From an uncultured Elusimicrobia bacterium (GTDB lineage: Bacteria > Elusimicrobiota > Elusimicrobia > UBA1565 > UBA9628): a stretch of 16,360 nt of DNA. Under the pieces are notes generated by a model. The model ran no database searches, was not told the origin of the DNA, and saw only the letters and a program-made list of their open reading frames with translations. The first letter of the stretch is position 1. Each line of letters begins with the position of its first letter. The translations under genes were made by a program, and so were the position numbers. The stretch covers positions 1-16,360 of the forward strand of contig CAIQSZ010000228.1 in assembly GCA_903874575.1 (NCBI GenBank). The letters are read 5' to 3'. Shown one piece after another: positions 1 through 7,903 of the stretch.

Positions 1-1148
1 GACAGGACGCCGATATTGATGACGGCGAATCCCGTTTTCCCCATGATCCCGCCGAGGATTTCGTTCCATGTAACGCCATACGGCATGTCTTTGGCCGCGG
101 ATTTAAGAACCCTCACGACGTAAGCGACCTCGACCGCGATGCGGTCGAGGTTGGAGACGATACCCGCCAGCATCAACGGCGCCACGACGTCTCCGACGCC
201 GAAGTGGGCGTAATAAGAGACGGCGACTCCCGCGGCGAGTATGGCGCGAGTCGCGATGTTAAGGCGGCTTTGTCTTCCCGTTCGGCGTGATCCGTCTTCG
301 CTCTTTACGGCTTCTTTTTTTGAGTTGGCCGGGATTGTCTCGGCACGTGCAAGTTCGTCTCGAACGAACAGTCCCGTTCTTTGAAGATGGCCTTTCAACG
401 CGGTGACATAGGCGTCGACCCGATCGGGGGGCATTTGCCGTTCATCGCTCAGTATGACGCGCAAATGGCCTTGGCGTCTTTGCCCAAGGTCAGGTCGGGA
501 TAAAATGCTGGCGGCGGCAGCCATCAGACGATTATTGGACCTTTCGTTGAAGATGGCGGCGAAGCCGGATTCGGCGGCGGCAGCCGGCAGTTCGGCAAGA
601 GGCACCATAAATGGTTCGTGTCCAGGCGCGACTACGTAGGCGACGAGGGGCCGTCCGCCGGGGCCACGGCCGTCGAAAATCCCATCAAGATCACTGTCGA
701 GCGATCGAGGGCTGGCTTGATGGGCCAGTTCCGGAGGGATAACGCTCCCAGGGTTTACTGTCAGCGCTTCCGCCGTGGTTCCAGGGGAGGTCTGTCTTGG
801 AGTCTGGATGCGAGGAGCGCTTTTCTGATCGCTATGCCCAGGAGCGGAGGCGGGTCTTGGCTGAGACTGCCTAATTATCGGCTGGACAACTGTGGGAGCG
901 ATAGGTGCCGGATAGGCGAGCGCTGGAACTGAATCGGGGATGCCCGGCCGCTCTAAATGAGCAACCGGGCCACCGCTTGAGGGATACATGCCTAAAGTCA
1001 CCGGTGCCACCACGGAAATGACTCCCAAAACACTGGGAGCCGAATCAGGCGCCTCAGCGCGGAGCATATGAACAGCCGCGTCCAAAGCCGAGGCTTGTTG
1101 GGCTATCAGCAGGCTGCAGAGCGTTGCGCCGCGGACGAGTTGTTTCAA
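1..1148 (-). CDS. Unrecognised exported membrane-protein paralog (third copy), 3' part outside the window
   Basis: I translated this open frame from the reverse strand. It stays open for 382 codons to the window edge, so the C-terminus is missing. From TTG at 1148 it begins MKQLVRGATLCSLLIAQQ, a signal peptide that matches the two downstream-numbered paralogs (LLVAQQAAA, MLIAQQSVA). Next come a ~100-residue Pro/Ala/Ser-rich linker, a conserved domain (IFDGRGPGGRPLVAYVVAPG; QGHLRVIL; LARAETIP), and the first hydrophobic segments with GVGDVVAPLMLAGIVSN and VTWNEILGGIMGK. The start is uncertain. TAATG overlaps the previous stop, but that ATG frame closes after four codons (MSAS). TTG at 1148 or GTG at 1184 must initiate unless one base is missing from the sequence. 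No Shine-Dalgarno sequence is visible. It is the last gene seen in the amylase operon. The family is clear from comparison within the window; the function is unknown. Confidence 0.8.
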   Translation of the reverse strand, partial: MKQLVRGATLCSLLIAQQASALDAAVHMLRAEAPDSAPSVLGVISVVAPVTLGMYPSSGGPVAHLERPGIPDSVPALAYPAPIAPTVVQPIIRQSQPRPASAPGHSDQKSAPRIQTPRQTSPGTTAEALTVNPGSVIPPELAHQASPRSLDSDLDGIFDGRGPGGRPLVAYVVAPGHEPFMVPLAELPAAAAESGFAAIFNERSNNRLMAAAASILSRPDLGQRRQGHLRVILSDERQMPPDRVDAYVTALKGHLQRTGLFVRDELARAETIPANSKKEAVKSEDGSRRTGRQSRLNIATRAILAAGVAVSYYAHFGVGDVVAPLMLAGIVSNLDRIAVEVAYVVRVLKSAAKDMPYGVTWNEILGGIMGKTGFAVINIGVL

Positions 1149-1158
1149 GACGCTGACA

Positions 1159-3090
1159 TTAGGGGCGCCGTCTTGCCGCAACACCCTTCAACCAATTGTA
1201 GACGGCTACAAACGGTTGCACGAGAATGGAACTTGTTAGGGCGTCTACGCCGTCCTGGAACGGGGACTTCTTTTCCGTCATGTAGATATTCTGGAAAGCG
1301 TCCGAATCAGCGACGCTTTGTGCCGCGATGTGGATGATGGGCCGGGTCTGCAGTCTCGCGTTAATGGTGGTCAGTGTGGTATCGCCGGTCTGCATCAGAG
1401 AGAAAAACACCCAAGCCCAAAACATGTCTCCTGTGCCAACATACGGCCCGACCAGCATCCCGGGGAGGTCTCTTAGCTGCTGGATGGTGGCGCGTCCTTT
1501 GCGCGAAATGAGTCCTTTCTCATAAAGCTCGTTCAGACTGCGAGAGCCCATGGTCCCGATAAAAGTTCCAATAACCGTCATCATGAAGATCGCCTTCAGA
1601 TACTCGAAGGACCAATACGGGGCGACGTTGCCCAAGGTGATGTATGCGACCGTTCGGTATGAGGCGTTGATCAACTGGCCGTATATGAGGTTGAACAGAT
1701 TCTGGTAGACCACTCCACGGTGCCTGCCGATTTTGCTCTGGAAGGTGTTCCACAGATTCACCCATATGCCGTGGAACGTTTCCACGGACAGCGACAGTCC
1801 CACCAACAAAGTCAGGGCGAATAAGTGCGGCCCCGCCAGCGTCGCCATCGCGTTTTGGAAGGTGTTCCACCCGCTAATGCCTTGTCCGCTAAAGACCTCG
1901 AGGATCATGGCTCCTCCCGCCATGGCCATCGCCGTCAGTTGGACTCCGTACTGCGTCGCAAATACTCCGATGTTGGCCAACGCGGGGATGATTTTGCCCG
2001 CAATACCGCCGGCGACTTCGTTCCACGTCACGCGTCTCGAATCTTGGGATGAGGCTCTAAGCATCCTTACGGTATAAGCAAGCTCGGCTACGATTCGATC
2101 GACGTTGGAGACGATGCTTGCCAGCATCAGCGGCGCCACGACGTCGCCGATTCCGTAAAGCGCGAGATAAAGTCCAGCGGTTCCAGCGGCTACCGCGACT
2201 CGGATCCTGGGGGTGATTTTGAAACCAAAACGCCCGTCGGTTATTGCGGCCGGATCAGTGTCGGAGGCGCCGCCTATGGTGGGTATGCTATCGACCGGGA
2301 TGAACTCGGCGCGCGCGCGGCCACGTCCGACGTTCAAGCCTATGCTGTGAAGGTGACCTTGCAACCCGGCCACGGCGGCATCGGTTTCGTCGTCAGTCTG
2401 CCCGGGCGTGTCGGGAAGGATGAGCCGAAGATGTCCTTTCTTGTCATTGAAATCATTGTCGAATCTGGTTTCAGCCATATAACCCGGCAATTCATTCAAG
2501 GGCATCATGGCAGCTTGACGTCCAGGCGCCACCACATACGCGACTAGACCGGTGCCGTCGAACATCTCGTTTAGAGGCTGCTCGTCTTGCGGTTTACGGC
2601 ACTTCGTAGGTTGCATTCCGAGGAGCCGCCTTCCTAAGCTCGACAGCCTTGCCCAAGCGGATCCGGATTGCGCAGGGGTGTTCCCAGCATGTCCAATCGG
2701 GGTAGCATCAGTCCTCCCGCCATCGGCTGTCATAGCGGCGGGCTCCGTCGGAGTCTGTCCGTGAGTAAGGTCGGGGGCCACCAAGCCGGGATTGGGAATG
2801 GCTACCAAAACGGGAGCGGCTGCCAAAGTCCGTAGGTGAGTAGAATCGGCGGCCACCAAGCCGGGATTGGGAACGGCTACCAAAACGGGAGCGACTGCCG
2901 GAGTTGTTACAAGAGCGGTGGAGCCTCCCAGAGCGATAGCGATGGGGGCAACTGCCGCGGGAGTTCCTCTAGGAACTCCACTTCTAATGTCTCCTGCCAT
3001 CGTTTCGACAGCAACTGACTGTTGGGCTATCAGCATGCTGGAGAGTATCGCGAGGCTGATGAACTGCCTCGCATTCATTAAATAATTCAT
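1159..3090 (-). CDS. Unrecognised exported multi-pass membrane protein (paralog 2)
   Basis: A 643-aa protein from ATG at 3090. ATG at 3078 or GTG at 3114 are alternatives, and none has a good Shine-Dalgarno sequence. The signal peptide is MNARQFISLAILSSMLIAQQ followed by SVA. The linker (about 40-180) carries a duplicated 25-residue unit, APVLVAVPNPGLVA / APVLVAIPNPGLVA. A conserved domain (about 175-270) has EMFDGTGLVAYVVAPG, KGHLRLILPD and RARAEFIP. From about 295 onward there are several hydrophobic, probably transmembrane, segments with the family signatures GIGDVVAPLMLASIVSNVD, VTWNEVAGGIAGK, IGRHRGVVYQNLFNLIYGQ and APYWSFEYLKA. It is longer than the 574-aa sister because of the linker and a 39-residue duplication containing a second WNTFQ motif. 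I do not recognise the family. A role in the envelope beside the secreted amylase is inferred from context only. Confidence 0.85.
   Translation of the reverse strand: MNYLMNARQFISLAILSSMLIAQQSVAVETMAGDIRSGVPRGTPAAVAPIAIALGGSTALVTTPAVAPVLVAVPNPGLVAADSTHLRTLAAAPVLVAIPNPGLVAPDLTHGQTPTEPAAMTADGGRTDATPIGHAGNTPAQSGSAWARLSSLGRRLLGMQPTKCRKPQDEQPLNEMFDGTGLVAYVVAPGRQAAMMPLNELPGYMAETRFDNDFNDKKGHLRLILPDTPGQTDDETDAAVAGLQGHLHSIGLNVGRGRARAEFIPVDSIPTIGGASDTDPAAITDGRFGFKITPRIRVAVAAGTAGLYLALYGIGDVVAPLMLASIVSNVDRIVAELAYTVRMLRASSQDSRRVTWNEVAGGIAGKIIPALANIGVFATQYGVQLTAMAMAGGAMILEVFSGQGISGWNTFQNAMATLAGPHLFALTLLVGLSLSVETFHGIWVNLWNTFQSKIGRHRGVVYQNLFNLIYGQLINASYRTVAYITLGNVAPYWSFEYLKAIFMMTVIGTFIGTMGSRSLNELYEKGLISRKGRATIQQLRDLPGMLVGPYVGTGDMFWAWVFFSLMQTGDTTLTTINARLQTRPIIHIAAQSVADSDAFQNIYMTEKKSPFQDGVDALTSSILVQPFVAVYNWLKGVAARRRP
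1740..1870 (-). repeat. Internal in-frame duplication (117-nt offset) in paralog 2
   Basis: The 14-mer GGAAGGTGTTCCAC occurs at 1740-1753 and again at 1857-1870, exactly 117 nt (39 codons) apart. In protein, EVFSGQGISGWNTFQ precedes ETFHGIWVNLWNTFQ. The 3128-4852 paralog has only one WNTFQ, so the extra copy appears to be a lineage-specific duplication of a membrane segment. Confidence 0.65.
2761..2910 (-). repeat. Two-copy 75-nt tandem repeat in the linker of paralog 2
   Basis: 2761-2824 and 2836-2899 are nearly identical, both running GTGAGTA...GGCCACCAAGCCGGGATTGGGAA and ending CGGGAGCG.CTGCC, offset by 75 nt (25 codons). The unit encodes APVLVA(V/I)PNPGLVA. The copies differ by only a few bases, so the duplication is recent or kept homogeneous. 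It changes linker length without disturbing the frame. Confidence 0.8.
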
Positions 3091-3127
3091 ATTCTTAGTA
3101 TAGGTCGCGACCACGCTAAGGCTAGAG

Positions 3128-4852
3128 CTATTGCGAGAGCTTTCTCCTTAGCCGCCTAATCAATGAGACCAGAGGCCTTGCAAGGTCGGATTCCTTGAGG
3201 CCGTACATCGCTTCTTTAAACGGGAGCGCCTTATCGATATAGAACTTCCGGAAAGTATTCGATTCGGCGACGGCTTCTTCCGCGAAGTAAATAATGGGGC
3301 GGGTTTCCAGCGTCTGGTTTATGATGAACAGCGTCAAGTCCAGCGCTTGCGATAGGCTAAAGAGCAGCCAGGTCATGAACATATCCCCCGAGCCCAAGAA
3401 GGGCCCAAGGGCCATCATGCAGAAGTCCCGCGCCTGCTGGATGCTGGCGCGGCCCCAGCGCGGGACGCGTCCCTTCGCGTACATCGAGTTCAGAGCGCGA
3501 TGCCCGAGAGTTCCAAAGAAGGCTCCGACGACGGTCATTATGACGACGTCGTGCAGATACTCGAAGGACCAGTAGGGCGCGATATTGCCTAGGGAGAAAT
3601 AGGCGATGGTTCGGTACGAGCCGATGATCAGTTGTCCGTATATCAGGTTGAACAGATTCTGATAGACGATCCCGCGGTGGCGTCCTATCTTGTCCTGGAA
3701 AGTATTCCAAACGTTGACCCCGACGCCGTGGAAGGTCTCTATGGACAAAGACAGGACGACGGAGAGCGCGAATGCGATCGGATGGGACTGGTACGTCGTC
3801 GCAAGGAATCCGACCTTGGCGACGGCGGGCAGGACCTTTCCCACGATCCCGCCGCCGATTTCATTCCACGTCAGGCCTTTCGAATCCCTGAACGCGGCTC
3901 GTAGCATTCTAACCGTATAGGCGAACTCGAACGCGATGCGGTCGACGTTGGACACGATGCCCGCCAGCATCAACGGCGCCACGACGTCGCCGATCCCGAA
4001 GTGGGCGTAGTAAGAGACGACGGTCCCGGCCGCGACGCCAACGCGAAGCACGGTTTTTAGCCGGCCTCGCCACCAGGTCGCGTCGGATGAGCCTTCCGTC
4101 TCGGAATATTCCGGCTCGGGTTGCGCGTCGGCCGGGATGAATTCGGTCCGGGTCCGTGCGGCGGTGACATTCAGGCCGATCCCGCGAAGTTGTTTTCCCA
4201 GCGCGGCTTCAGCCAGATCTGAAGGCGGCATAAGTCCGTCCCGATGAATGAGACGCGCATGGCCGCTATGGCTGTTGAAATCGTCGGAGAATCCCGAGTC
4301 CGCGGCAACGCTTTGCAACCGGTCTAGGGACACCGCGACGGGATCATGCCCGGCACGGACTAGGTAGGCGACTATGGGCCTGCCATCGAAAATATGGGAG
4401 AGAGAGTCTCCGATATTTACCGTTTCCGTGGGGCCGCCTTGGGGCTGATCCGTAGTAGGGGATGCAATCGCTTCCTCCGGCGCGGAGGGGCTGGCCCTGC
4501 CGTTTGCGCGGCCGCCGACATGGCGGGACTTGCGCGTGGGGCGGGCGTCGGCATTGCTGTAGCCGCTTCGGCCGCCGGCGATTTCCCGATGCTTGGGAGT
4601 TTGGGTGGACAGGCGCGATCCGCTGGGCAACTCGTTGGGCCGGACGGTTGCAGGGACGATCGGGAGACCGATCTCAGTATCCACGGGGGGGATGGCGCTT
4701 AAGACTGGCCCTTGTGCTGAAATGCGGATAGGTGCGGTGATATCTCCCACAGGGCCTGTCTCGAACGGTCCTCTAAGTATTTCGACGGCCGCAGCCTGCT
4801 GGGCCACCAACAGACTCAAGAGCGTTATGATGCCGATGAATCGGTTTACCAT
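3128..4852 (-). CDS. Unrecognised exported multi-pass membrane protein (paralog 1)
   Basis: A 574-aa protein. The stop of the amylase is followed directly by GTG-ATG, and I use the ATG at 4852; translation is probably coupled to the amylase. The signal peptide is MVNRFIGIITLLSLLVAQQ followed by AAA. A Pro/Ser/Arg-rich linker spans about 25-150. A conserved domain (about 153-241) contains HIFDGRPIVAYLVRAGHD, SGHARLIHRDG, and RTRTEFIPAD. Hydrophobic segments lie at about 268-305, 335-376, 398-426, 436-452 and 478-513, which suggests five to seven membrane helices. Family signatures are GIGDVVAPLMLAGIVSNVD, LTWNEIGGGIVGK, IGRHRGIVYQNLFNLIYGQ and APYWSFEYL. A basic C-terminus (RRLRRKLSQ) follows. 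It is the shortest complete copy and lacks the duplications of paralog 2, so it may be closest to the ancestral form. I cannot name the family, and no catalytic motif is apparent. Helix counts are by eye. Confidence 0.87.
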   Translation of the reverse strand: MVNRFIGIITLLSLLVAQQAAAVEILRGPFETGPVGDITAPIRISAQGPVLSAIPPVDTEIGLPIVPATVRPNELPSGSRLSTQTPKHREIAGGRSGYSNADARPTRKSRHVGGRANGRASPSAPEEAIASPTTDQPQGGPTETVNIGDSLSHIFDGRPIVAYLVRAGHDPVAVSLDRLQSVAADSGFSDDFNSHSGHARLIHRDGLMPPSDLAEAALGKQLRGIGLNVTAARTRTEFIPADAQPEPEYSETEGSSDATWWRGRLKTVLRVGVAAGTVVSYYAHFGIGDVVAPLMLAGIVSNVDRIAFEFAYTVRMLRAAFRDSKGLTWNEIGGGIVGKVLPAVAKVGFLATTYQSHPIAFALSVVLSLSIETFHGVGVNVWNTFQDKIGRHRGIVYQNLFNLIYGQLIIGSYRTIAYFSLGNIAPYWSFEYLHDVVIMTVVGAFFGTLGHRALNSMYAKGRVPRWGRASIQQARDFCMMALGPFLGSGDMFMTWLLFSLSQALDLTLFIINQTLETRPIIYFAEEAVAESNTFRKFYIDKALPFKEAMYGLKESDLARPLVSLIRRLRRKLSQ

Positions 4853-4855
4853 CAC

Positions 4856-7800
4856 TCATTTTGGACGGGCAACCAAGAGACGCACTCCGTGGGACGGCAG
4901 TTCGACCCGGATTTGAACGCCGCCGTCAGGGAGGGCGTAGGCGGTCGTTTCATATGACGGATCGAATTCATCGACGAGTACCGTTCCTGCCGGGGTCTGT
5001 CCCGCGTCGACGTACATTCTGAAGTCTTGCGGTACGTCCGAGGTGTTCAGAGCGACGACGACTTCCTCTCCCGGGGAACCGTTATGTCCGCTGACGATGC
5101 GGCTGAACGCATAGCCGCCCGGGCCGTTCGGGTCGGAGTAGCGGTCGTACATGGCTCCGTCGATAAGGGCGCGGTGATTGGCCCGAGCTTGGGCGAACGC
5201 TTGGGTGTGGAGGAACATGGGCGATTTGGGGTCGAAGTTGTCGCCGGTGGAATTTTGGGACTGGAAAAGTCCATCTGGGAAAAGATCCGGGCGATGTCCG
5301 TCTAGTCCCATATTTACCCCGGGCCGAGGACGCACGCCTTCTAGGCCCTGCTCCTCTCCCGCTAGAATATAAGGTATTCCGGGCATGAACATTACGTAGG
5401 CCAGGGCGACTTTGAGAGCCGAGCGGGGTATGAAGCGGCGACTTAATAGCCGCGCCCCTCCAGCCGGGATCGAAACCTCTATTTCCGCGCCGCCGCTCGC
5501 TTGAGCGCGGGAGGTCGTTACGTAGCTGGGCTCGAGATTGTCGTAGAGTTCGGCCCCTGGTCCGTTGAGGTTGGCGTCGACGAGCGTGGTGAAGGATTGA
5601 TCTCTATCGGAGGAGTTCACGACAACGACGACTTCGGTGTTGCCTTGAGCGAAGCCGGCTGAGAGGATGCCGCGGCCCGTATCGGATATGCGAATGTGCC
5701 AATTTCCGTTTCCGGCGCCAAGCACGGGATGTTTGCTGGAGGCGGCGGCGATCAGATCATGGTAGTGCAGTGCCAACTCGGCATTTTCTTTGAAGTGTGA
5801 GGTCAGGGCGTCCATGAGGGCGTCGGTGGGCATATCGTGGCGAGACATAAGACGCACTCCGTGCGGCGCGACCGTGATCCGTATTTTCTTGCCGCCGCCG
5901 GCCACGGCATAAACGGCCGCCTCGAAGGAAGGGTCGAGTTCGTCGGAGAATATCGTTCCCGCAGGAATTCGGGCGTCGACCCATATATCTTCGGTTCGTG
6001 AATCACTTTCCTTGTTATTCGACGCGACGATGACCTCTTCCGACTCAGTCATGAGGCTGACTGCGTATAGTCCGGCGCCGTCGTCCGCATGGCGGATATG
6101 CGCGTCGCCGATGTCGAGCGCGGGATGTATTCGGTTGGTTTGTTCCAGCGCCTCCATGTGGCGGGACATTTCCGAATACGAATTTCCGAAGCGGACCGCC
6201 AGGGCGGCTTCGAGCGCCCGCAGGGGCTTCCCGGATAGGAAACGCGGCTTGTCAAGGTTGCTGAAAAAATTCAGGAACTGATGAACGCCGTCCGGTCCCA
6301 CGCGATCAATGATCTCGGCATACCGCCTCACAAGTTCAGCTGTCGGCGCCAGACCATGGAGCACGGACATCATGCCGAAGTACAACGGATAACCGTAAGC
6401 GGCGTCCAGACGCCCCGGCCGGAACTCGCGCGCGATAACTCCCGCGTCGCCGTGGAATATTTCTCCTAGAAGTAGGAAGTTTGATTTCCCAAGCAAGGCC
6501 GCGAACGCGCGTATGGAGGGGAAAAACAATCGCCAGAAGCGCGGTGAGATAAACGGATAGGTATCTATGCGGAGGCCGTCGACATCCGTTTCCAGCATCC
6601 ACCACTTCGTGATGCCGATCAGAGCCTTTATTACACGGAGGAGGTCTGTCCTGAGCTTGTGAAGACCTCCGCCGAAATCGCCATTCCCCGCGTCTTCATA
6701 ATTCATTATGGAGCCATGCCTGAAGTAAGCATCATCACCGCTCAGTTCCGCCGGTCCGATTCTAGTTCTCCAGCGTTTGATGTCTTTGCGTCGTAGTTGG
6801 CCATCTATTAATTCCGGGAGGTAGCCGCCCACATACTCCGCCGCCGGGGCTATGTGGTTCAAGACCACGTCGAGAACCACCGCCATCCCCAGGCGGTGCG
6901 CTTCGGCGACGAATTCCCGAAAATCATCGAGAGTTCCCAGTCGTGGATTGACGGCCATGAAATGAATGGGATGATAGCCATGGTAGGAGGAAGGGAGTGT
7001 GTAATAGAGCGGGTTTACGATCAGCGCCTTGACGCCCAGTTCCGCCCAGTAGGGTAGGAGCTTGAGCGCCCCTGCAATGTTGCCTCCGTGACTTGACGTT
7101 GGAGACATAGGATCTCCCCATGGACGAGACGGTTCAGCTCTGCCGGTTCGGTCCCACATGAACCCCAGTACGGGTCCCGCGAGCCAACTTTGCGGCGAGG
7201 GGGTGAAATGTTTGCCGACAGGCGGAATCAGGGAGACATCTGCGAGCGAATGGGGCGTCCCCGCAGGGAGCGGATCGAGTTGGTCCCAGCCGAGTCTTAT
7301 GTCCTCGGCATCCCATGCCGCCTCCGGGTGCGCCAGAGCCTCTCTAGCTTGGCCTACGGCTCCGCTAGCTCCGCCTGCAGTGGCCGCTGCCTCTGGATGC
7401 ACGGGTTCCGCAACGCTTTGATGAGCGCCCACCCCAGGGGACGGCAGTGCTGTCGCACCCGGCGCGGCATCCTGATGTCCTGATCCTGCAGGAGCATGTC
7501 CTATGGGAGTCGGGGCTGCGGCCGGGGTGGGGGAAGCCGTTGCTCCCACTTGTACCTGTCTGGGTAGTGCGTGTGGCGCAGACGTTGGGGGAACGATAAG
7601 TTCAATCGTGCCGGGAATCCCAGCGGCAGTAATTACGGCTGGGGTTGCGGCGAGAGCTCCAGTTGGAGCAACGGAGAGAGGGAAAGCTGGGGAACCTGCA
7701 GTGCCTGGGTGTTCGGTGAGCGCTTCGACAGCATGATCGGCAATGTGAGGAACACCGCCCGGACCTGCCATCGCGGAAATGACGAAAGGGTTGCTGGGGA

Positions 7801-7903
7801 GGATTATCAGTGCCGACAGAAATACGAGGAGGGCTCTCTTTGTTGGAGTTCTCTGTCGTTTACAGGTTGTCATTTGGATTTCCGTGCGTCGTCCCTCAGT
7901 CAT
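4856..7903 (-). CDS. Secreted GH13 alpha-amylase-family glycosidase with beta-sandwich modules inserted in the barrel
   Basis: A 1015-aa protein. ATG at 7903 has GGGAG 10 nt upstream; ATG at 7873 is an alternative. Residues ~23-46 form a signal peptide ending AMA, followed by a Pro/Ala/Gly linker to about 225. The GH13 barrel then shows CSR I DVVLNH (345-350), CSR II GLRIDTYPF with nucleophile Asp447, CSR III LLGEIFHG with acid/base Glu481, and CSR IV FSNLD with Asp551 but Leu in place of the usual His. The beta8-type segment MFMPGIPYILAGEEQG appears only at 838-853. In the gap lie two C-domain-like modules (about 605-688 and 735-822). A third follows at about 928-1012, each carrying (E/D)(E/L)(D/E)PS(Y/F) and a final GxRLL/M. 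It probably hydrolyses or rearranges alpha-1,4-glucans outside the cytoplasm. The GH13 assignment is firm; the substrate and subfamily are not. It is the first gene of the leftward operon. Confidence 0.93.
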   Translation of the reverse strand: MTEGRRTEIQMTTCKRQRTPTKRALLVFLSALIILPSNPFVISAMAGPGGVPHIADHAVEALTEHPGTAGSPAFPLSVAPTGALAATPAVITAAGIPGTIELIVPPTSAPHALPRQVQVGATASPTPAAAPTPIGHAPAGSGHQDAAPGATALPSPGVGAHQSVAEPVHPEAAATAGGASGAVGQAREALAHPEAAWDAEDIRLGWDQLDPLPAGTPHSLADVSLIPPVGKHFTPSPQSWLAGPVLGFMWDRTGRAEPSRPWGDPMSPTSSHGGNIAGALKLLPYWAELGVKALIVNPLYYTLPSSYHGYHPIHFMAVNPRLGTLDDFREFVAEAHRLGMAVVLDVVLNHIAPAAEYVGGYLPELIDGQLRRKDIKRWRTRIGPAELSGDDAYFRHGSIMNYEDAGNGDFGGGLHKLRTDLLRVIKALIGITKWWMLETDVDGLRIDTYPFISPRFWRLFFPSIRAFAALLGKSNFLLLGEIFHGDAGVIAREFRPGRLDAAYGYPLYFGMMSVLHGLAPTAELVRRYAEIIDRVGPDGVHQFLNFFSNLDKPRFLSGKPLRALEAALAVRFGNSYSEMSRHMEALEQTNRIHPALDIGDAHIRHADDGAGLYAVSLMTESEEVIVASNNKESDSRTEDIWVDARIPAGTIFSDELDPSFEAAVYAVAGGGKKIRITVAPHGVRLMSRHDMPTDALMDALTSHFKENAELALHYHDLIAAASSKHPVLGAGNGNWHIRISDTGRGILSAGFAQGNTEVVVVVNSSDRDQSFTTLVDANLNGPGAELYDNLEPSYVTTSRAQASGGAEIEVSIPAGGARLLSRRFIPRSALKVALAYVMFMPGIPYILAGEEQGLEGVRPRPGVNMGLDGHRPDLFPDGLFQSQNSTGDNFDPKSPMFLHTQAFAQARANHRALIDGAMYDRYSDPNGPGGYAFSRIVSGHNGSPGEEVVVALNTSDVPQDFRMYVDAGQTPAGTVLVDEFDPSYETTAYALPDGGVQIRVELPSHGVRLLVARPK

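Noticed and set aside
2761..2910. CRISPR-like array
   Set aside because: There are only two directly abutting units in frame within a coding linker, with no spacers and no cas genes nearby.
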